From assembly GCA_004295015.1 (NCBI GenBank), contig SHNE01000047.1, positions 1 to 51,514 of the forward strand: DNA of 51,514 nt. Direction: 5' to 3'. A program made the position numbers and the translations under genes. This DNA is from Bacteroidota bacterium (GTDB lineage Bacteria; Bacteroidota; Bacteroidia; AKYH767-A; 2013-40CM-41-45). Positions 1 to 8,501 of the stretch are shown here, piece by piece (position 1 is the first letter of the stretch; each line of letters opens with the position of its first letter). Under the pieces are notes generated by a model, which was not told where the DNA came from, searched no databases, and worked only from the letters and a program-made list of their open reading frames with translations.

Positions 1-16
1 TTTATGAATGAGACGA

Positions 17-34
17 TATTCGTGCATTCGTGGC
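17..34. repeat. Solo terminal-repeat copy, TATTCGTGCATTCGTGGC
   Basis: This is an exact reverse complement of the 18-mer at 139-156. It is probably the right end of another copy of the short palindromic element, with its left end outside the window. Confidence 0.6.
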
Positions 35-138
35 TTAGAATAACATTGTAGAACTTCAGACGTTAAATCCTTAGCACAAGATTTATGTATTATTATTTTT
101 GATTTGGCGTTTATACAATTGTGTGGCTACATTTGTTT

Positions 139-254
139 GCCACGAATGCACGAATAAAACTGCCACACTATAAATGTGCAATCAAATTATTGAATAGCTA
201 TAAATTATTAATTGTCTTGGCGTTTATGAATGCGACGATATTCGTATTCGTGGC
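139..254. repeat. Short MITE-like element bounded by inverted repeats
   Basis: The left end is GCCACGAATGCACGAATA (139-156) and the right end is TATTCGTATTCGTGGC (239-254), its inverted complement lacking two bases. The whole is 116 bp and has no coding capacity. A second element of almost the same size with the same ends lies at 38743-38860, so this looks like a dispersed family. The ends are seen directly; mobility is inferred. Confidence 0.55.
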
Positions 255-360
255 TTAAAAAAAAGCTTAGTTCAATTTCAAGGATTAATTTTTAGCTACA
301 GCCAAAATCAATCATCAAAATCCGAAGCCTATAAATGAAGGTTTTGGTTTTGAAAAATAT

Positions 361-1407
361 TTACCGTTTCATCAAAGCATCCCAACCCTGCGCTCGCAAA
401 GCAATACTTCCTCCTGAACGATCAATAAGATTCGCGCCCGATGCCTGATCACGCATATGTCCGATGATGGCAATATCCATGGCTGGACGAAGGGTTTCAT
501 AATCTTCCTGACGAATAGTAAACAGAAGTTCGTAATCCTCTCCACCACTTAGTGCACAAACGGTAGCATCCATATTGAATTCCTGCGCACGTTCGTAGGT
601 TTGAGGATCAATTGGAATTTTATCTTCATAAAGATCACAGCCAAGATTGGAGGCCTTGCACAGATGTAAAATTTCAGAAGAAAGTCCGTCTGAAATATCA
701 ATCATGGACGTTGGAATAACTTTCAACTCCTTCAACTTTTCAATCGTTTCTTTTCTGGCTTCAGGCTTCAACTGACGTTCCAGGATATAATCATTGCCAC
801 CTAAGTCAGGCTGTATTTTAGGATTCTCGAGGAAAATTCTTTTTTCTCTTTCCAAAATTTGCAAGCCCATATAAGCCGCACCCAAATCACCCGTCACACA
901 AAGCAGATCATTTTCTTTCGCACCACTTCTGTAAACAATTTCATTTTCTTCGGCCTGACCGATTGCCGTGATAGAAAGAATCAACCCGGAAGTCGAAGAA
1001 GTTGTGTCTCCTCCGACCAAATCAACATTATATTTTTCGCAAGCCAGAGCCATCCCCTCATACAACTCATCAATCGCTTCCAAAGAAAAACGATTCGACA
1101 AAGCCATGCTCACCAGTATCTGTTGCGGAATCGCATTCATCGCATAAATATCACTGAGATTCACAACCACAGCCTTATAACCAAGGTGTTTCAAAGGATG
1201 AAAAGTCAGATCAAAATGAACCCCCTCAACCAGCATATCAGTACTGACTACTGTTCTCTTTCCGTCATTATTGATAACCGCAGCGTCATCCCCAATACCC
1301 TTCTCTGACCCCTTATTCTTTAATGGAATGGCAGTTTTTAAATGCTCAATCAGGCCAAATTCTCCTAAATTTTCTAATTCTGTACGGTTTATCTTGTTTT
1401 CGAACAT
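361..1407 (-). CDS. thiL: Thiamine-monophosphate kinase
   Basis: ThiL phosphorylates thiamine monophosphate to thiamine pyrophosphate with ATP, the last step of cofactor synthesis, in the cytoplasm. The 348-aa length is normal. The family's metal and nucleotide motifs are visible: GIGDDAAVI near residue 37, STDMLVEGVHFD at 55-66, GGDTT at 132-136, VTGDLGAA near 171, DISDGLSSE at 237-245 and GGEDYELLF toward the C-terminus. The fold is that of the AIR-synthase/PurM superfamily. The gene stands alone and diverges from the SUF operon. A TACTTTTG box (1431-1438 on the minus strand) lies 24 bp upstream of the ATG. No other thiamine genes are in view. Confidence 0.96.
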   Translation of the reverse strand: MFENKINRTELENLGEFGLIEHLKTAIPLKNKGSEKGIGDDAAVINNDGKRTVVSTDMLVEGVHFDLTFHPLKHLGYKAVVVNLSDIYAMNAIPQQILVSMALSNRFSLEAIDELYEGMALACEKYNVDLVGGDTTSSTSGLILSITAIGQAEENEIVYRSGAKENDLLCVTGDLGAAYMGLQILEREKRIFLENPKIQPDLGGNDYILERQLKPEARKETIEKLKELKVIPTSMIDISDGLSSEILHLCKASNLGCDLYEDKIPIDPQTYERAQEFNMDATVCALSGGEDYELLFTIRQEDYETLRPAMDIAIIGHMRDQASGANLIDRSGGSIALRAQGWDALMKR

Positions 1408-1430
1408 GGAATGGGGTTAAAAAGGGATTA

Positions 1431-1438
1431 CAAAAGTA
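1431..1438 (-). promoter_or_regulatory. Putative thiL -7 box
   Basis: Read on the minus strand this is TACTTTTG, matching the Bacteroidota -7 consensus TAnnTTTG. It sits 24 bp upstream of the thiL ATG. No good TTG -33 element was seen at the usual distance, so support is moderate. Confidence 0.45.
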
Positions 1439-1665
1439 GTCATAGAAATGAAACCTAAATTTAACTTATTCAATCAATTAAAAATCATTTTTAGCATCAA
1501 ATCGACCATTATTCAGGTTTTCGTTGTCAATTACATGTTTTGATTATATAAAATATTTCAGAATATTAGAAGCTTAGGAAGAAACCCAAAACTTAATGAA
1601 TCGTATTCTGTTCCTGTTTTGCATGGAATTTAGCTTAAATTCTGCCTTCAAAAAGCCTAATTTTA

Positions 1666-1696
1666 TTGGAAAAACGCGGAAAATTGAGTATCTTTG
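1666..1696 (+). promoter_or_regulatory. SUF operon promoter (-33 TTG, -7 TATCTTTG)
   Basis: TTG at 1666-1668 is followed after 20 bp by TATCTTTG at 1689-1696, an excellent fit to the Bacteroidota sigma-A promoter. A Shine-Dalgarno-like AAGGAG at 1708-1713 precedes the ATG at 1727. This is the only strong promoter seen ahead of the SUF genes. Confidence 0.72.
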
Positions 1697-1726
1697 TAGC
1701 TGATTTTAAGGAGAAAACAAAAAAAA

Positions 1727-2053
1727 ATGATCACTGTAACAGAAAGAGCCAAAGAAAAGGCTGTTGAATTGATGTCAAAAGAAAAGCATCCTGAGGGTTC
1801 ATTTATCCGTGTTGGAGTTGAAGGCGGAGGTTGTTCCGGCCTGACTTACAAACTGGAATTTGATCACAATGCTCAGCCGGATGATAAGGTATTTGAAGAT
1901 AAAGGAATCAAAATCGTGTGCGATAAAAAAAGTTTCCTTTACCTCATCGGTACCGAATTGGATTTTAGCGAAGGATTAAATGGAAAAGGTTTCGCCTTCA
2001 TCAACCCGAATGCATCACGCACTTGTGGTTGTGGTGAGAGTTTCTCCGTTTAA
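1727..2053 (+). CDS. A-type iron-sulfur carrier (HesB/IscA/SufA family)
   Basis: A-type carriers accept Fe-S clusters from the scaffold and pass them to apo-proteins. The 108-aa size and the three conserved cysteines (C36 in GGGCSGL, C100 and C102 in CGCG near the C-terminus) are diagnostic of the HesB/IscA family. The start is supported by AAGGAG upstream. It is the first gene of the SUF operon, 130 bp before sufB, so it most likely works as SufA. Sequence alone does not separate SufA from IscA or ErpA, so no symbol is given. Confidence 0.93.
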   Translation: MITVTERAKEKAVELMSKEKHPEGSFIRVGVEGGGCSGLTYKLEFDHNAQPDDKVFEDKGIKIVCDKKSFLYLIGTELDFSEGLNGKGFAFINPNASRTCGCGESFSV

Positions 2054-2183
2054 AAAATTTTTGCCTAAAATTCCTATTTAGAATCAATATAAATAAGAGT
2101 TTTATTCGAGGATTGAAATCAATTCTACAACACAAAACTACTTGTCCGAATAGATCAGGGCAAAAATAAAAGCTTCAATTATA

Positions 2184-3629
2184 ATGTCTGAAGACCAGAA
2201 AATACTTAATGATATTTCCAGCAGTGAATACAAATGGGGATTCATATCTAATATCGAGTCTGACAATGCTCCCAAAGGTTTGAATGAGGAAATTGTTCGC
2301 TTTATTTCACTCAAGAAAAAAGAACCGGAGTGGTTGCTTGAGTGGAGATTGAAAGCATATCGTCATTGGCTAACGATGGTTGAACCTACCTGGCCGAATG
2401 TACATTATCCACAAATCGATTTTCAGGATATTATTTATTACTCTGCACCCAAAGCTAAGCCTGTATTAAATAGCCTGGATGAATTGGATCCGGAGATCAA
2501 AGCAACTTTTGATAAGCTTGGTATTTCTTTGATGGAGCAAAATCGTTTGGCCGGTGTTGCAGTTGATGCAGTAATCGACTCTGTCTCTGTAAAAACTACT
2601 TTTCGTGAATCATTGGGTGAGCTGGGAATAATATTTTGCTCTTTTAGTGAAGCAGTGCATGATCATCCTGAACTGGTAAAAAAATATCTTGGTTCAGTAG
2701 TTCCGCCTACCGATAATTTTTATGCAGCATTGAACTCCGCTGTTTTCAGTGACGGTTCTTTCTGCTATATTCCAAAAGGCGTTCGTTGTCCGATGGAGCT
2801 TTCAACTTATTTCCGTATCAACTCTGCAGGAACCGGACAATTCGAGCGCACATTGATTATTGCCGATGAAGGTTCTTTTGTAAGTTATCTTGAAGGCTGT
2901 ACTGCTCCGATGCGCGATGAGAATCAATTGCACGCAGCTGTTGTTGAGATTTATTCTCACACCGATGCGCAGGTAAAATATTCTACAGTACAAAACTGGT
3001 ACCCTGGAAATAAAGAAGGCAAAGGCGGGATATACAATTTTGTTACCAAGCGTGGAATTTGTGCTGGCAACAATTCAAAAATTTCCTGGACTCAGGTTGA
3101 AACAGGCTCTGCGATCACCTGGAAATACCCCAGTGTAATTCTTAAGGGAGATAATTCTATCGGAGAATTTTATAGCGTTGCTGTAACGAATAATTTTCAG
3201 CAAGCCGATACCGGTACAAAAATGATTCACCTTGGTAAAAATACCAAGAGCACGATAATATCAAAAGGCATTTCAGGCGGTCAAAGTCAGAATTCTTATC
3301 GTGGCCTTGTAAAGATTAACAAAAAGGCGGAGAACTCCCGCAATTTTTCTCAGTGTGATTCTTTGCTACTAGGCGATCGATGCGGTGCGCATACATTCCC
3401 TTATTTGGAAGTGAATAATAAATCAGCAATTGTAGAACACGAGGCCACAACTTCCAAAGTAGGAGAAGATCAGATTTTTTATTGCAACCAGCGTGGAATT
3501 TCTACGGAAGATGCAATCGGTTTGATTGTAAATGGTTATTGCAAAGAAGTTTTTAATCAATTGCCTATGGAATTTGCAGTGGAAGCCCAAAAACTTTTGG
3601 CCATTTCTTTGGAAGGAAGTGTAGGTTAA
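2184..3629 (+). CDS. sufB: Fe-S cluster assembly scaffold SufB
   Basis: SufB is the scaffold core of the SufBC2D complex, where sulfur from SufS/SufE and iron are combined. The 481-aa protein carries family blocks such as YKWGF near the N-terminus, [24 protein letters not shown] and [21 protein letters not shown] in the C-terminal beta-helix region. The usual C-terminal sequence ([18 protein letters not shown]) is intact. The operon continues with sufC 60 bp downstream. Canonical. Confidence 0.98.
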   Translation: MSEDQKILNDISSSEYKWGFISNIESDNAPKGLNEEIVRFISLKKKEPEWLLEWRLKAYRHWLTMVEPTWPNVHYPQIDFQDIIYYSAPKAKPVLNSLDELDPEIKATFDKLGISLMEQNRLAGVAVDAVIDSVSVKTTFRESLGELGIIFCSFSEAVHDHPELVKKYLGSVVPPTDNFYAALNSAVFSDGSFCYIPKGVRCPMELSTYFRINSAGTGQFERTLIIADEGSFVSYLEGCTAPMRDENQLHAAVVEIYSHTDAQVKYSTVQNWYPGNKEGKGGIYNFVTKRGICAGNNSKISWTQVETGSAITWKYPSVILKGDNSIGEFYSVAVTNNFQQADTGTKMIHLGKNTKSTIISKGISGGQSQNSYRGLVKINKKAENSRNFSQCDSLLLGDRCGAHTFPYLEVNNKSAIVEHEATTSKVGEDQIFYCNQRGISTEDAIGLIVNGYCKEVFNQLPMEFAVEAQKLLAISLEGSVG

Positions 3630-3689
3630 ATAAATTCTAATTGATAAAATAATTCAACTCATATAAATCAAAGTCGAAAAAGAAATTTC

Positions 3690-4445
3690 ATGTTACATAT
3701 TAAGAATCTCATTGCCAAAATAGACAATAAACAAATCCTGAATGGATTGAGTCTGGATGTTAAGCCGGGTGAAGTGCATGCTATCATGGGGCCGAATGGT
3801 TCAGGAAAGAGCACACTTGCTTCTGTGTTGGCCGGAAGAGATGAGTACGAGGTTATGGGAGGTGAAGTAACATTCCAAGGGAAAGATCTACTTGACATGT
3901 CACCCGAAGATCGTGCAAGACACGGCGTCTTTCTGGCTTTTCAATATCCTGTGGAAATCCCGGGTGTTACCAATGCCAATTTTTTGAAAACAGCATTGAA
4001 CGAAGTTCGCAAAGCAAACGGAAAAACGCCACTTGACTCAAAGGAGTTTCTTCAGTTGATGAGAGAGAAAATGAAACTGGTGGAAATGGACAAAGCGATG
4101 ACTCAGCGTTCTGTAAACGAAGGATTCAGCGGAGGAGAAAAGAAACGCAATGAAGTCTTCCAAATGGCCATGCTCGAGCCTCTATTATCTATCATGGATG
4201 AGACAGATTCGGGTCTTGATATCGATGCTTTGCGCATTGTTGCAAATGGAGTGAATGCATTAAGAAATAAAGAACGCTCATTCATTATTATCACCCACTA
4301 TCAACGCTTGCTTGAATACATCGTTCCCGATTTCGTACATGTATTGTATAATGGAAGAATTGTAAAATCAGGAACCAAAGAACTGGCATTGGAGTTAGAA
4401 GCGAAGGGTTACGACTGGATTAAGGAAGAAGTTCCGGCATTGTAA
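3690..4445 (+). CDS. sufC: Fe-S assembly ATPase SufC
   Basis: SufC is the ABC-type ATPase of SufBC2D; ATP hydrolysis drives conformational change of the SufB-SufD pair. In the 251 aa, Walker A (GPNGSGKST) is at residues 34-42, the signature FSGGEKKR is near 146, and Walker B with the SufC-typical MDETDSGLD is near 170. No membrane partner is encoded nearby, as expected for SufC. It lies between sufB and sufD in the operon. Confidence 0.98.
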   Translation: MLHIKNLIAKIDNKQILNGLSLDVKPGEVHAIMGPNGSGKSTLASVLAGRDEYEVMGGEVTFQGKDLLDMSPEDRARHGVFLAFQYPVEIPGVTNANFLKTALNEVRKANGKTPLDSKEFLQLMREKMKLVEMDKAMTQRSVNEGFSGGEKKRNEVFQMAMLEPLLSIMDETDSGLDIDALRIVANGVNALRNKERSFIIITHYQRLLEYIVPDFVHVLYNGRIVKSGTKELALELEAKGYDWIKEEVPAL

Positions 4446-4501
4446 TTAAATAATTGATTAATGTTTTCTGATTAACAAGACTGTAATTTTTGCCAAATCA
4501 A

Positions 4502-5818
4502 ATGAATCCAACTCTCATACATAAAGACACAGAATTTTTTCTGAAAGAATTTGAAAAGTTCAAAGGACCGGGAAATGGTGTGCTTTCCGGTATTCGCCGT
4601 GACGCGATTGATCAATTTTCTATTCTCGGATTTCCAACAACGAAGCATGAAGAGTGGAAGTACACGAACGTAGCTCCCATTGTAAAAAATAATTTTCAAA
4701 CAGCATCAAATGCGCTGTCTCTCAAAGAAGAGGATATTCGTCCTTTCTTGCTGACCGGTAAAGACAGCATTCGCCTTGTTTTTGAAAACGGGCGTTTTAA
4801 TCAGGCTTTGTCTGTTATTCCTGACTTGGCCAAAGGGGTGATTATAGGAAATCTTGCTGCGCATTGTGAGAATCCTTTAGCAAAAGAACATTTAGCAAAG
4901 CATGCCTCTTATAATCAAGCATCTTTTATTGCTTTGAATACTGCTTTTGTGAACGAAGGTGCATTTATCTCTATTCCTGAGAGTATTGTATTAGAACAAA
5001 CGATTCACTTGATTTATGTTCACGATACAAGAAATGCTCCGGTAATAATGTATCCTCGAAATCTGATTATTGCCGGAAAGCATTCGAAAGTGAAGATTGC
5101 GGAAACCTATCATTCCATTGGCGAAATTCATCCCGGATTAACAAATAGTGTAACTGAGATCGTTGTTGGCGAAAACTCATCCGTGGAATTTGATAAAATT
5201 CAACATGAGCATTCAAGCAGTAATCATATCAGTCATACTGAAGCAGTGCAGGCTAAAAATTCAGTTTTCAGTATTTGCACAGTTACTTTAGGTGGAAACG
5301 TGGTTAGAAACAATCTGCACATTCAGCTGATGGGTGAAAATTGTGAAACACATTTGAATGGATTATACATTACTCAGGATAAGCAACTCGTCGACAATCA
5401 TACACTCGTTGATCATGCCAAACCGAATTGTGTGAGTAACGAGTTGTACAAAGGTATTATGGATGATCATAGTCAGGGAGTTTTCAATGGGAAGGTCCTG
5501 GTAAGACAAGATGCTCAGAAAACGAATGCTTATCAATCCAACAAAAATATTCTTTTGAGTGATGATGCATCCATCAATACAAAACCGCAACTGGAAATTT
5601 TTGCTGACGATGTGAAATGCAGTCATGGTGCAACAACAGGGAAACTTGATGAAGAGGCTTTATTCTATTTGCGTTCCCGTGGAATTGGAGAACAAAAGGC
5701 AAAAGCATTTTTGAACATAGCCTTTGCTGCCGATGTAATCAATAAAATTGGAATCGAATCATTAAGAGATCGCTTAATGCAGTTGATTGAGCTAAGACTT
5801 AACAAAACAGAGAATTGA
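4502..5818 (+). CDS. sufD: Fe-S assembly protein SufD
   Basis: SufD is a SufB paralogue that completes the SufBC2D scaffold and is implicated in iron acquisition. The 438-aa product has the family blocks KHEEWKYTN, LNTAFVNEGAFISIPE, EHSSSNHISH and HGATTGKLDEEALFYLRSRGI. The reading frame could begin at a TTG at 4490, but the ATG at 4502 gives the more usual N-terminus and is preferred. Its stop TGA shares one base with the start codon of sufS, indicating translational coupling. Confidence 0.96.
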   Translation: MNPTLIHKDTEFFLKEFEKFKGPGNGVLSGIRRDAIDQFSILGFPTTKHEEWKYTNVAPIVKNNFQTASNALSLKEEDIRPFLLTGKDSIRLVFENGRFNQALSVIPDLAKGVIIGNLAAHCENPLAKEHLAKHASYNQASFIALNTAFVNEGAFISIPESIVLEQTIHLIYVHDTRNAPVIMYPRNLIIAGKHSKVKIAETYHSIGEIHPGLTNSVTEIVVGENSSVEFDKIQHEHSSSNHISHTEAVQAKNSVFSICTVTLGGNVVRNNLHIQLMGENCETHLNGLYITQDKQLVDNHTLVDHAKPNCVSNELYKGIMDDHSQGVFNGKVLVRQDAQKTNAYQSNKNILLSDDASINTKPQLEIFADDVKCSHGATTGKLDEEALFYLRSRGIGEQKAKAFLNIAFAADVINKIGIESLRDRLMQLIELRLNKTEN

Positions 5819-7077
5819 TGAGTGTAATTCCATCAATAGTGGAAAAAAGTATAATCAGATTTGATGTTGATCAGGTCCGTAAAGATTTTCCTGTCCTCTT
5901 TCAGGAAGTTTACGGAAAACCATTGGTTTATTTCGACAATGCAGCGACTTCTCAAAAGCCGCAGGTCGTCATTGATTCATTGAAAAAATATTACTCCGAG
6001 TACAATGCGAATATCCACCGAGGAGTTCATTTTCTGAGTCAGAAAGCCTCTCAGGCTTATGACGATGTTAGGGAGAAAGTTTCAGGATTTATTAATGCCA
6101 AATCAGAAAGAGAAATTGTCTTTGTCAGTGGAACGACGGAAGGAATTAATCTTGTTGCTTCCAGTTACGGACGTAAAAATTTCAGCCCGGGTGATGAGGT
6201 TTTAATCTCTACTATGGAACATCACAGCAATATTGTTCCCTGGCAGATGATTTGCGAAGAACGTGGAGCAATTTTAAAAGTTATTCCAATTAGCGATTCG
6301 GGTGAAATATTGATGGAAGAGTATAAGAAGCTGTTGAATTCAAAAACAAAATTTGTTTCCATCGTTCATACTTCGAATTCGTTAGGTACTGTTAATCCGG
6401 TTAAAGAAATAATTCAGCTAGCACACGAGTATAAGATTCCTGTGCTTGTTGACGCTGCTCAGGCCGTTTTGCATGAGCAGGTCGATGTGCAAGATCTTAA
6501 TTGTGACTTTCTCTGTTTTTCTGCGCATAAGATGCTAGGTCCCACAGGAATTGGAGTTCTTTTTGGGAAAATAAATTTATTAGAAAGCATGCCACCCTAT
6601 AAGGGCGGAGGTGAAATGATAAGTTCAGTATCCTTTGAGAAAACAACATACAATGAAGTTCCATTTAAGTTTGAAGCAGGCACACCCAATATAGCAGATG
6701 TTATTTCTTTTGGTGTGGCTATAGATTATTTGCTTACATCAGATAGAAAAGCAATCGCTGAATACGAACAAAAACTACTTTCCTACGCTATTAAATCACT
6801 AAGTGATATTGAAGGAATTCGTTTCATTGGTACAGCAAAGAAAAGAACAAGTTTGGTTTCATTTGTGATTGACGGGGTGAATGCACTGGATGTTGGAATG
6901 TCTCTCGACACACAAGGCATTGCAGTTCGTACAGGACATCACTGCACAGAACCTGTTATGGACAGAATGAAAGTTCCGGGAACGATCCGTGATTCATTCG
7001 CATTCTACAATACCATGAATGAGATAGATAAATTAAAAGAAGGGCTTATTAAAGCCATTCGTTTATTGAAGAAATAA
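5818..7077 (+). CDS. sufS: Cysteine desulfurase SufS (group II)
   Basis: SufS is a PLP enzyme that converts cysteine to alanine and leaves a persulfide for transfer to SufE. In the 419 aa the PLP lysine is K238 (SAHKMLGPTG) and the persulfide cysteine is C376 in RTGHHCTEP, the group II signature. Other family motifs are FDNAATSQKP near the N-terminus, NIHRGVH and TMEHHSNIVPW. The chosen ATG overlaps the sufD stop by one base; an alternative TTG lies one codon earlier. sufE follows 18 bp downstream, the normal partner arrangement. Confidence 0.97.
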   Translation: MSVIPSIVEKSIIRFDVDQVRKDFPVLFQEVYGKPLVYFDNAATSQKPQVVIDSLKKYYSEYNANIHRGVHFLSQKASQAYDDVREKVSGFINAKSEREIVFVSGTTEGINLVASSYGRKNFSPGDEVLISTMEHHSNIVPWQMICEERGAILKVIPISDSGEILMEEYKKLLNSKTKFVSIVHTSNSLGTVNPVKEIIQLAHEYKIPVLVDAAQAVLHEQVDVQDLNCDFLCFSAHKMLGPTGIGVLFGKINLLESMPPYKGGGEMISSVSFEKTTYNEVPFKFEAGTPNIADVISFGVAIDYLLTSDRKAIAEYEQKLLSYAIKSLSDIEGIRFIGTAKKRTSLVSFVIDGVNALDVGMSLDTQGIAVRTGHHCTEPVMDRMKVPGTIRDSFAFYNTMNEIDKLKEGLIKAIRLLKK

Positions 7078-7095
7078 TAGAATGTCACATTAACA

Positions 7096-7530
7096 ATGAA
7101 TAATAAAGGTATTTCTGCCATTGAAGATGAGATTGTCGAAGAATTTGAACTCTTCGATGAATGGACAGAGAAGTATGAATACATCATTGAATTAGGACAA
7201 AAGCTGAGTGACCTTGATGAGAAATACAAAATCGACTCAAATAAAATAAAAGGTTGCCAAAGCAGTGTATGGCTGAATGCTTATGAAAAGGACGGACTAA
7301 TCTTTTTCGAAGCAGACAGCGATTCAACATTTGTAAAGGGAGAAATTGCATTATTGATTCGTGTTTTATCCGGACAAAAGCCGGCAGATATTGTTTCTAA
7401 TGAGTTAGCATTCATCGACAAAATCGGATTGAGGCAACATCTTGCTATGACAAGAGCTAACGGTTTGGCATCCATGATCAAACAAATGAAATTATACGCT
7501 TTGGGTTTCCAATCACAAGAAAAGGCATGA
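7096..7530 (+). CDS. sufE: Sulfur acceptor SufE
   Basis: SufE takes the persulfide sulfur from SufS and hands it to the SufBCD scaffold. The 144-aa protein has the active cysteine C54 in IKGCQSSVWL, the SufE/CsdE hallmark, and the expected small size. It overlaps the next gene by 4 bp (ATGA), a sign of translational coupling within the SUF operon. Confidence 0.96.
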   Translation: MNNKGISAIEDEIVEEFELFDEWTEKYEYIIELGQKLSDLDEKYKIDSNKIKGCQSSVWLNAYEKDGLIFFEADSDSTFVKGEIALLIRVLSGQKPADIVSNELAFIDKIGLRQHLAMTRANGLASMIKQMKLYALGFQSQEKA

Positions 7531-7874
7531 CGGAAAATACAGATACAAATATTCAAACGAGTCAGCAGGTTCTTCCCTTACGCGATCGCGTGATAGAGGT
7601 ATTAAAATCATGTTATGATCCAGAAATTCCTGTGGACATATATGAATTGGGATTAATTTATGAAGTCAGAGTAGATCCGGGAAATGACATCTATGTAAAG
7701 ATGACACTCACCAGTCCTGCTTGCCCCGTAGCAGAAACTTTGCCTCCTGAAGTGGAACAAAAAATCAGGAACATGCCCGATGTGAATAATGCAAAAGTGG
7801 AAATTACATTCGATCCACCTTGGGATAAAGACATGATGAGTGAAGAAGCAAGACTTGAATTAGGAATGTGGTAA
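7527..7874 (+). CDS. sufT: SUF-associated DUF59/MIP18 protein (SufT-like)
   Basis: The 115-aa DUF59/MIP18 protein has the family signature DPEIPVDIYELGLIYEV near residues 32-48 and TSPACP around the conserved cysteine. SufT-type proteins take part in Fe-S maturation or delivery when SUF is the only assembly system. The position directly behind sufE, overlapping by 4 bp, supports that role. PaaD-like proteins belong to the same family but occur in phenylacetate operons, which are absent here. The exact biochemical step is not evident from sequence. Confidence 0.88.
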   Translation: MTENTDTNIQTSQQVLPLRDRVIEVLKSCYDPEIPVDIYELGLIYEVRVDPGNDIYVKMTLTSPACPVAETLPPEVEQKIRNMPDVNNAKVEITFDPPWDKDMMSEEARLELGMW

Positions 7875-7897
7875 TTTGGAAGAAATAATTTGTTTTA

Positions 7898-8401
7898 ATG
7901 ACCATCGTCAATAAAGTTGCACAAAGTGGTTTAATCACCCTCGATCTGGAAGAAATGATGCTTCCCGGAGAGCGGGTGCTTTTTGATTTAAAGTCATGGC
8001 TTTTTGAGGAATTAATTTTAAAAGAGAAAGATTTCAGGGAACATATTTCCCGACATGACTGGTCGCAGTACAAGGACAAATACATTGCCCTGACTTGTTC
8101 TGCCGACGCAATCATCCCTACATGGGCTTTTATGTTGATTGCTGTTCAATTGCAAGCTTACGCAAAGAAAATTGTGTTTGGGAATCTTGCAGCATTGGAA
8201 TCAGAATTATTTACGGAGAGCATTGCTCAGCTTAATCCTGAAGATTACAAAGATCAGCGTGTGGTAATTAAGGGATGCTCAATCAGGCAAGTGCCGGTTG
8301 GGGCCTATGTAGAGCTTACTGCTTTTTTAGCGCCACTGGTAAAGAGTATCATGTATGGAGAGCCATGCAGTACAGTCCCTGTTTACAAGCGAAAGAGCTA
8401 A
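7898..8401 (+). CDS. DUF2480 family protein
   Basis: The 167-aa protein resembles the DUF2480 family, which as I recall is found in Bacteroidota and often lies beside SUF genes. It is soluble, with no signal peptide or membrane helix, and its function is unknown. It starts 23 bp after the sufT-like gene on the same strand and is likely the last gene of the operon. A role linked to Fe-S metabolism is only an inference from position. No catalytic motif was recognised; the segment around CSADAIIPTWAFM is the most distinctive. Confidence 0.82.
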   Translation: MTIVNKVAQSGLITLDLEEMMLPGERVLFDLKSWLFEELILKEKDFREHISRHDWSQYKDKYIALTCSADAIIPTWAFMLIAVQLQAYAKKIVFGNLAALESELFTESIAQLNPEDYKDQRVVIKGCSIRQVPVGAYVELTAFLAPLVKSIMYGEPCSTVPVYKRKS

Positions 8402-8501
8402 TTCTCATTTGTAATTGAAGGATTTTGGCCATCCATTTAGGGGCTGATAATTTTATTATTTATTTCTTCGATATTCCATTCTTGCTGTTAATTTTGTTTC
8501 C

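Larger units (their letters stand above)
1..360. other. Non-coding spacer with palindromic repeats
   Basis: No convincing gene was seen. The stretch holds three copies of an 18-bp motif (TATTCGTGCATTCGTGGC or its complement) at 17-34, 139-156 and, in a 16-bp form, 239-254. It also has a direct repeat of roughly 23 bp: positions 1-23 and 222-245 both read tttatgaatg-n-gacgatattcgt. The rest is AT-rich and unremarkable. No clear terminator hairpin follows thiL, which ends at 361 on the minus strand. Confidence 0.7.
1408..1726. other. Divergent promoter region between thiL and the SUF operon
   Basis: This 319-bp AT-rich spacer contains no gene. It carries outward promoters for thiL (minus strand, 1431-1438) and for the SUF operon (plus strand, 1666-1696). 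No obvious binding palindrome for an iron-sulfur regulator was recognised. Confidence 0.6.

Noticed and set aside
859..1308. 149-aa open frame on the plus strand
   Set aside because: It lies wholly inside thiL on the opposite strand, shows no family motif and has a basic, low-complexity composition.
8489..8496. TAATTTTG box just before lysA
   Set aside because: It is only 5 bp from the ATG and has no TTG at -33, so it would need a leaderless transcript; not supported.
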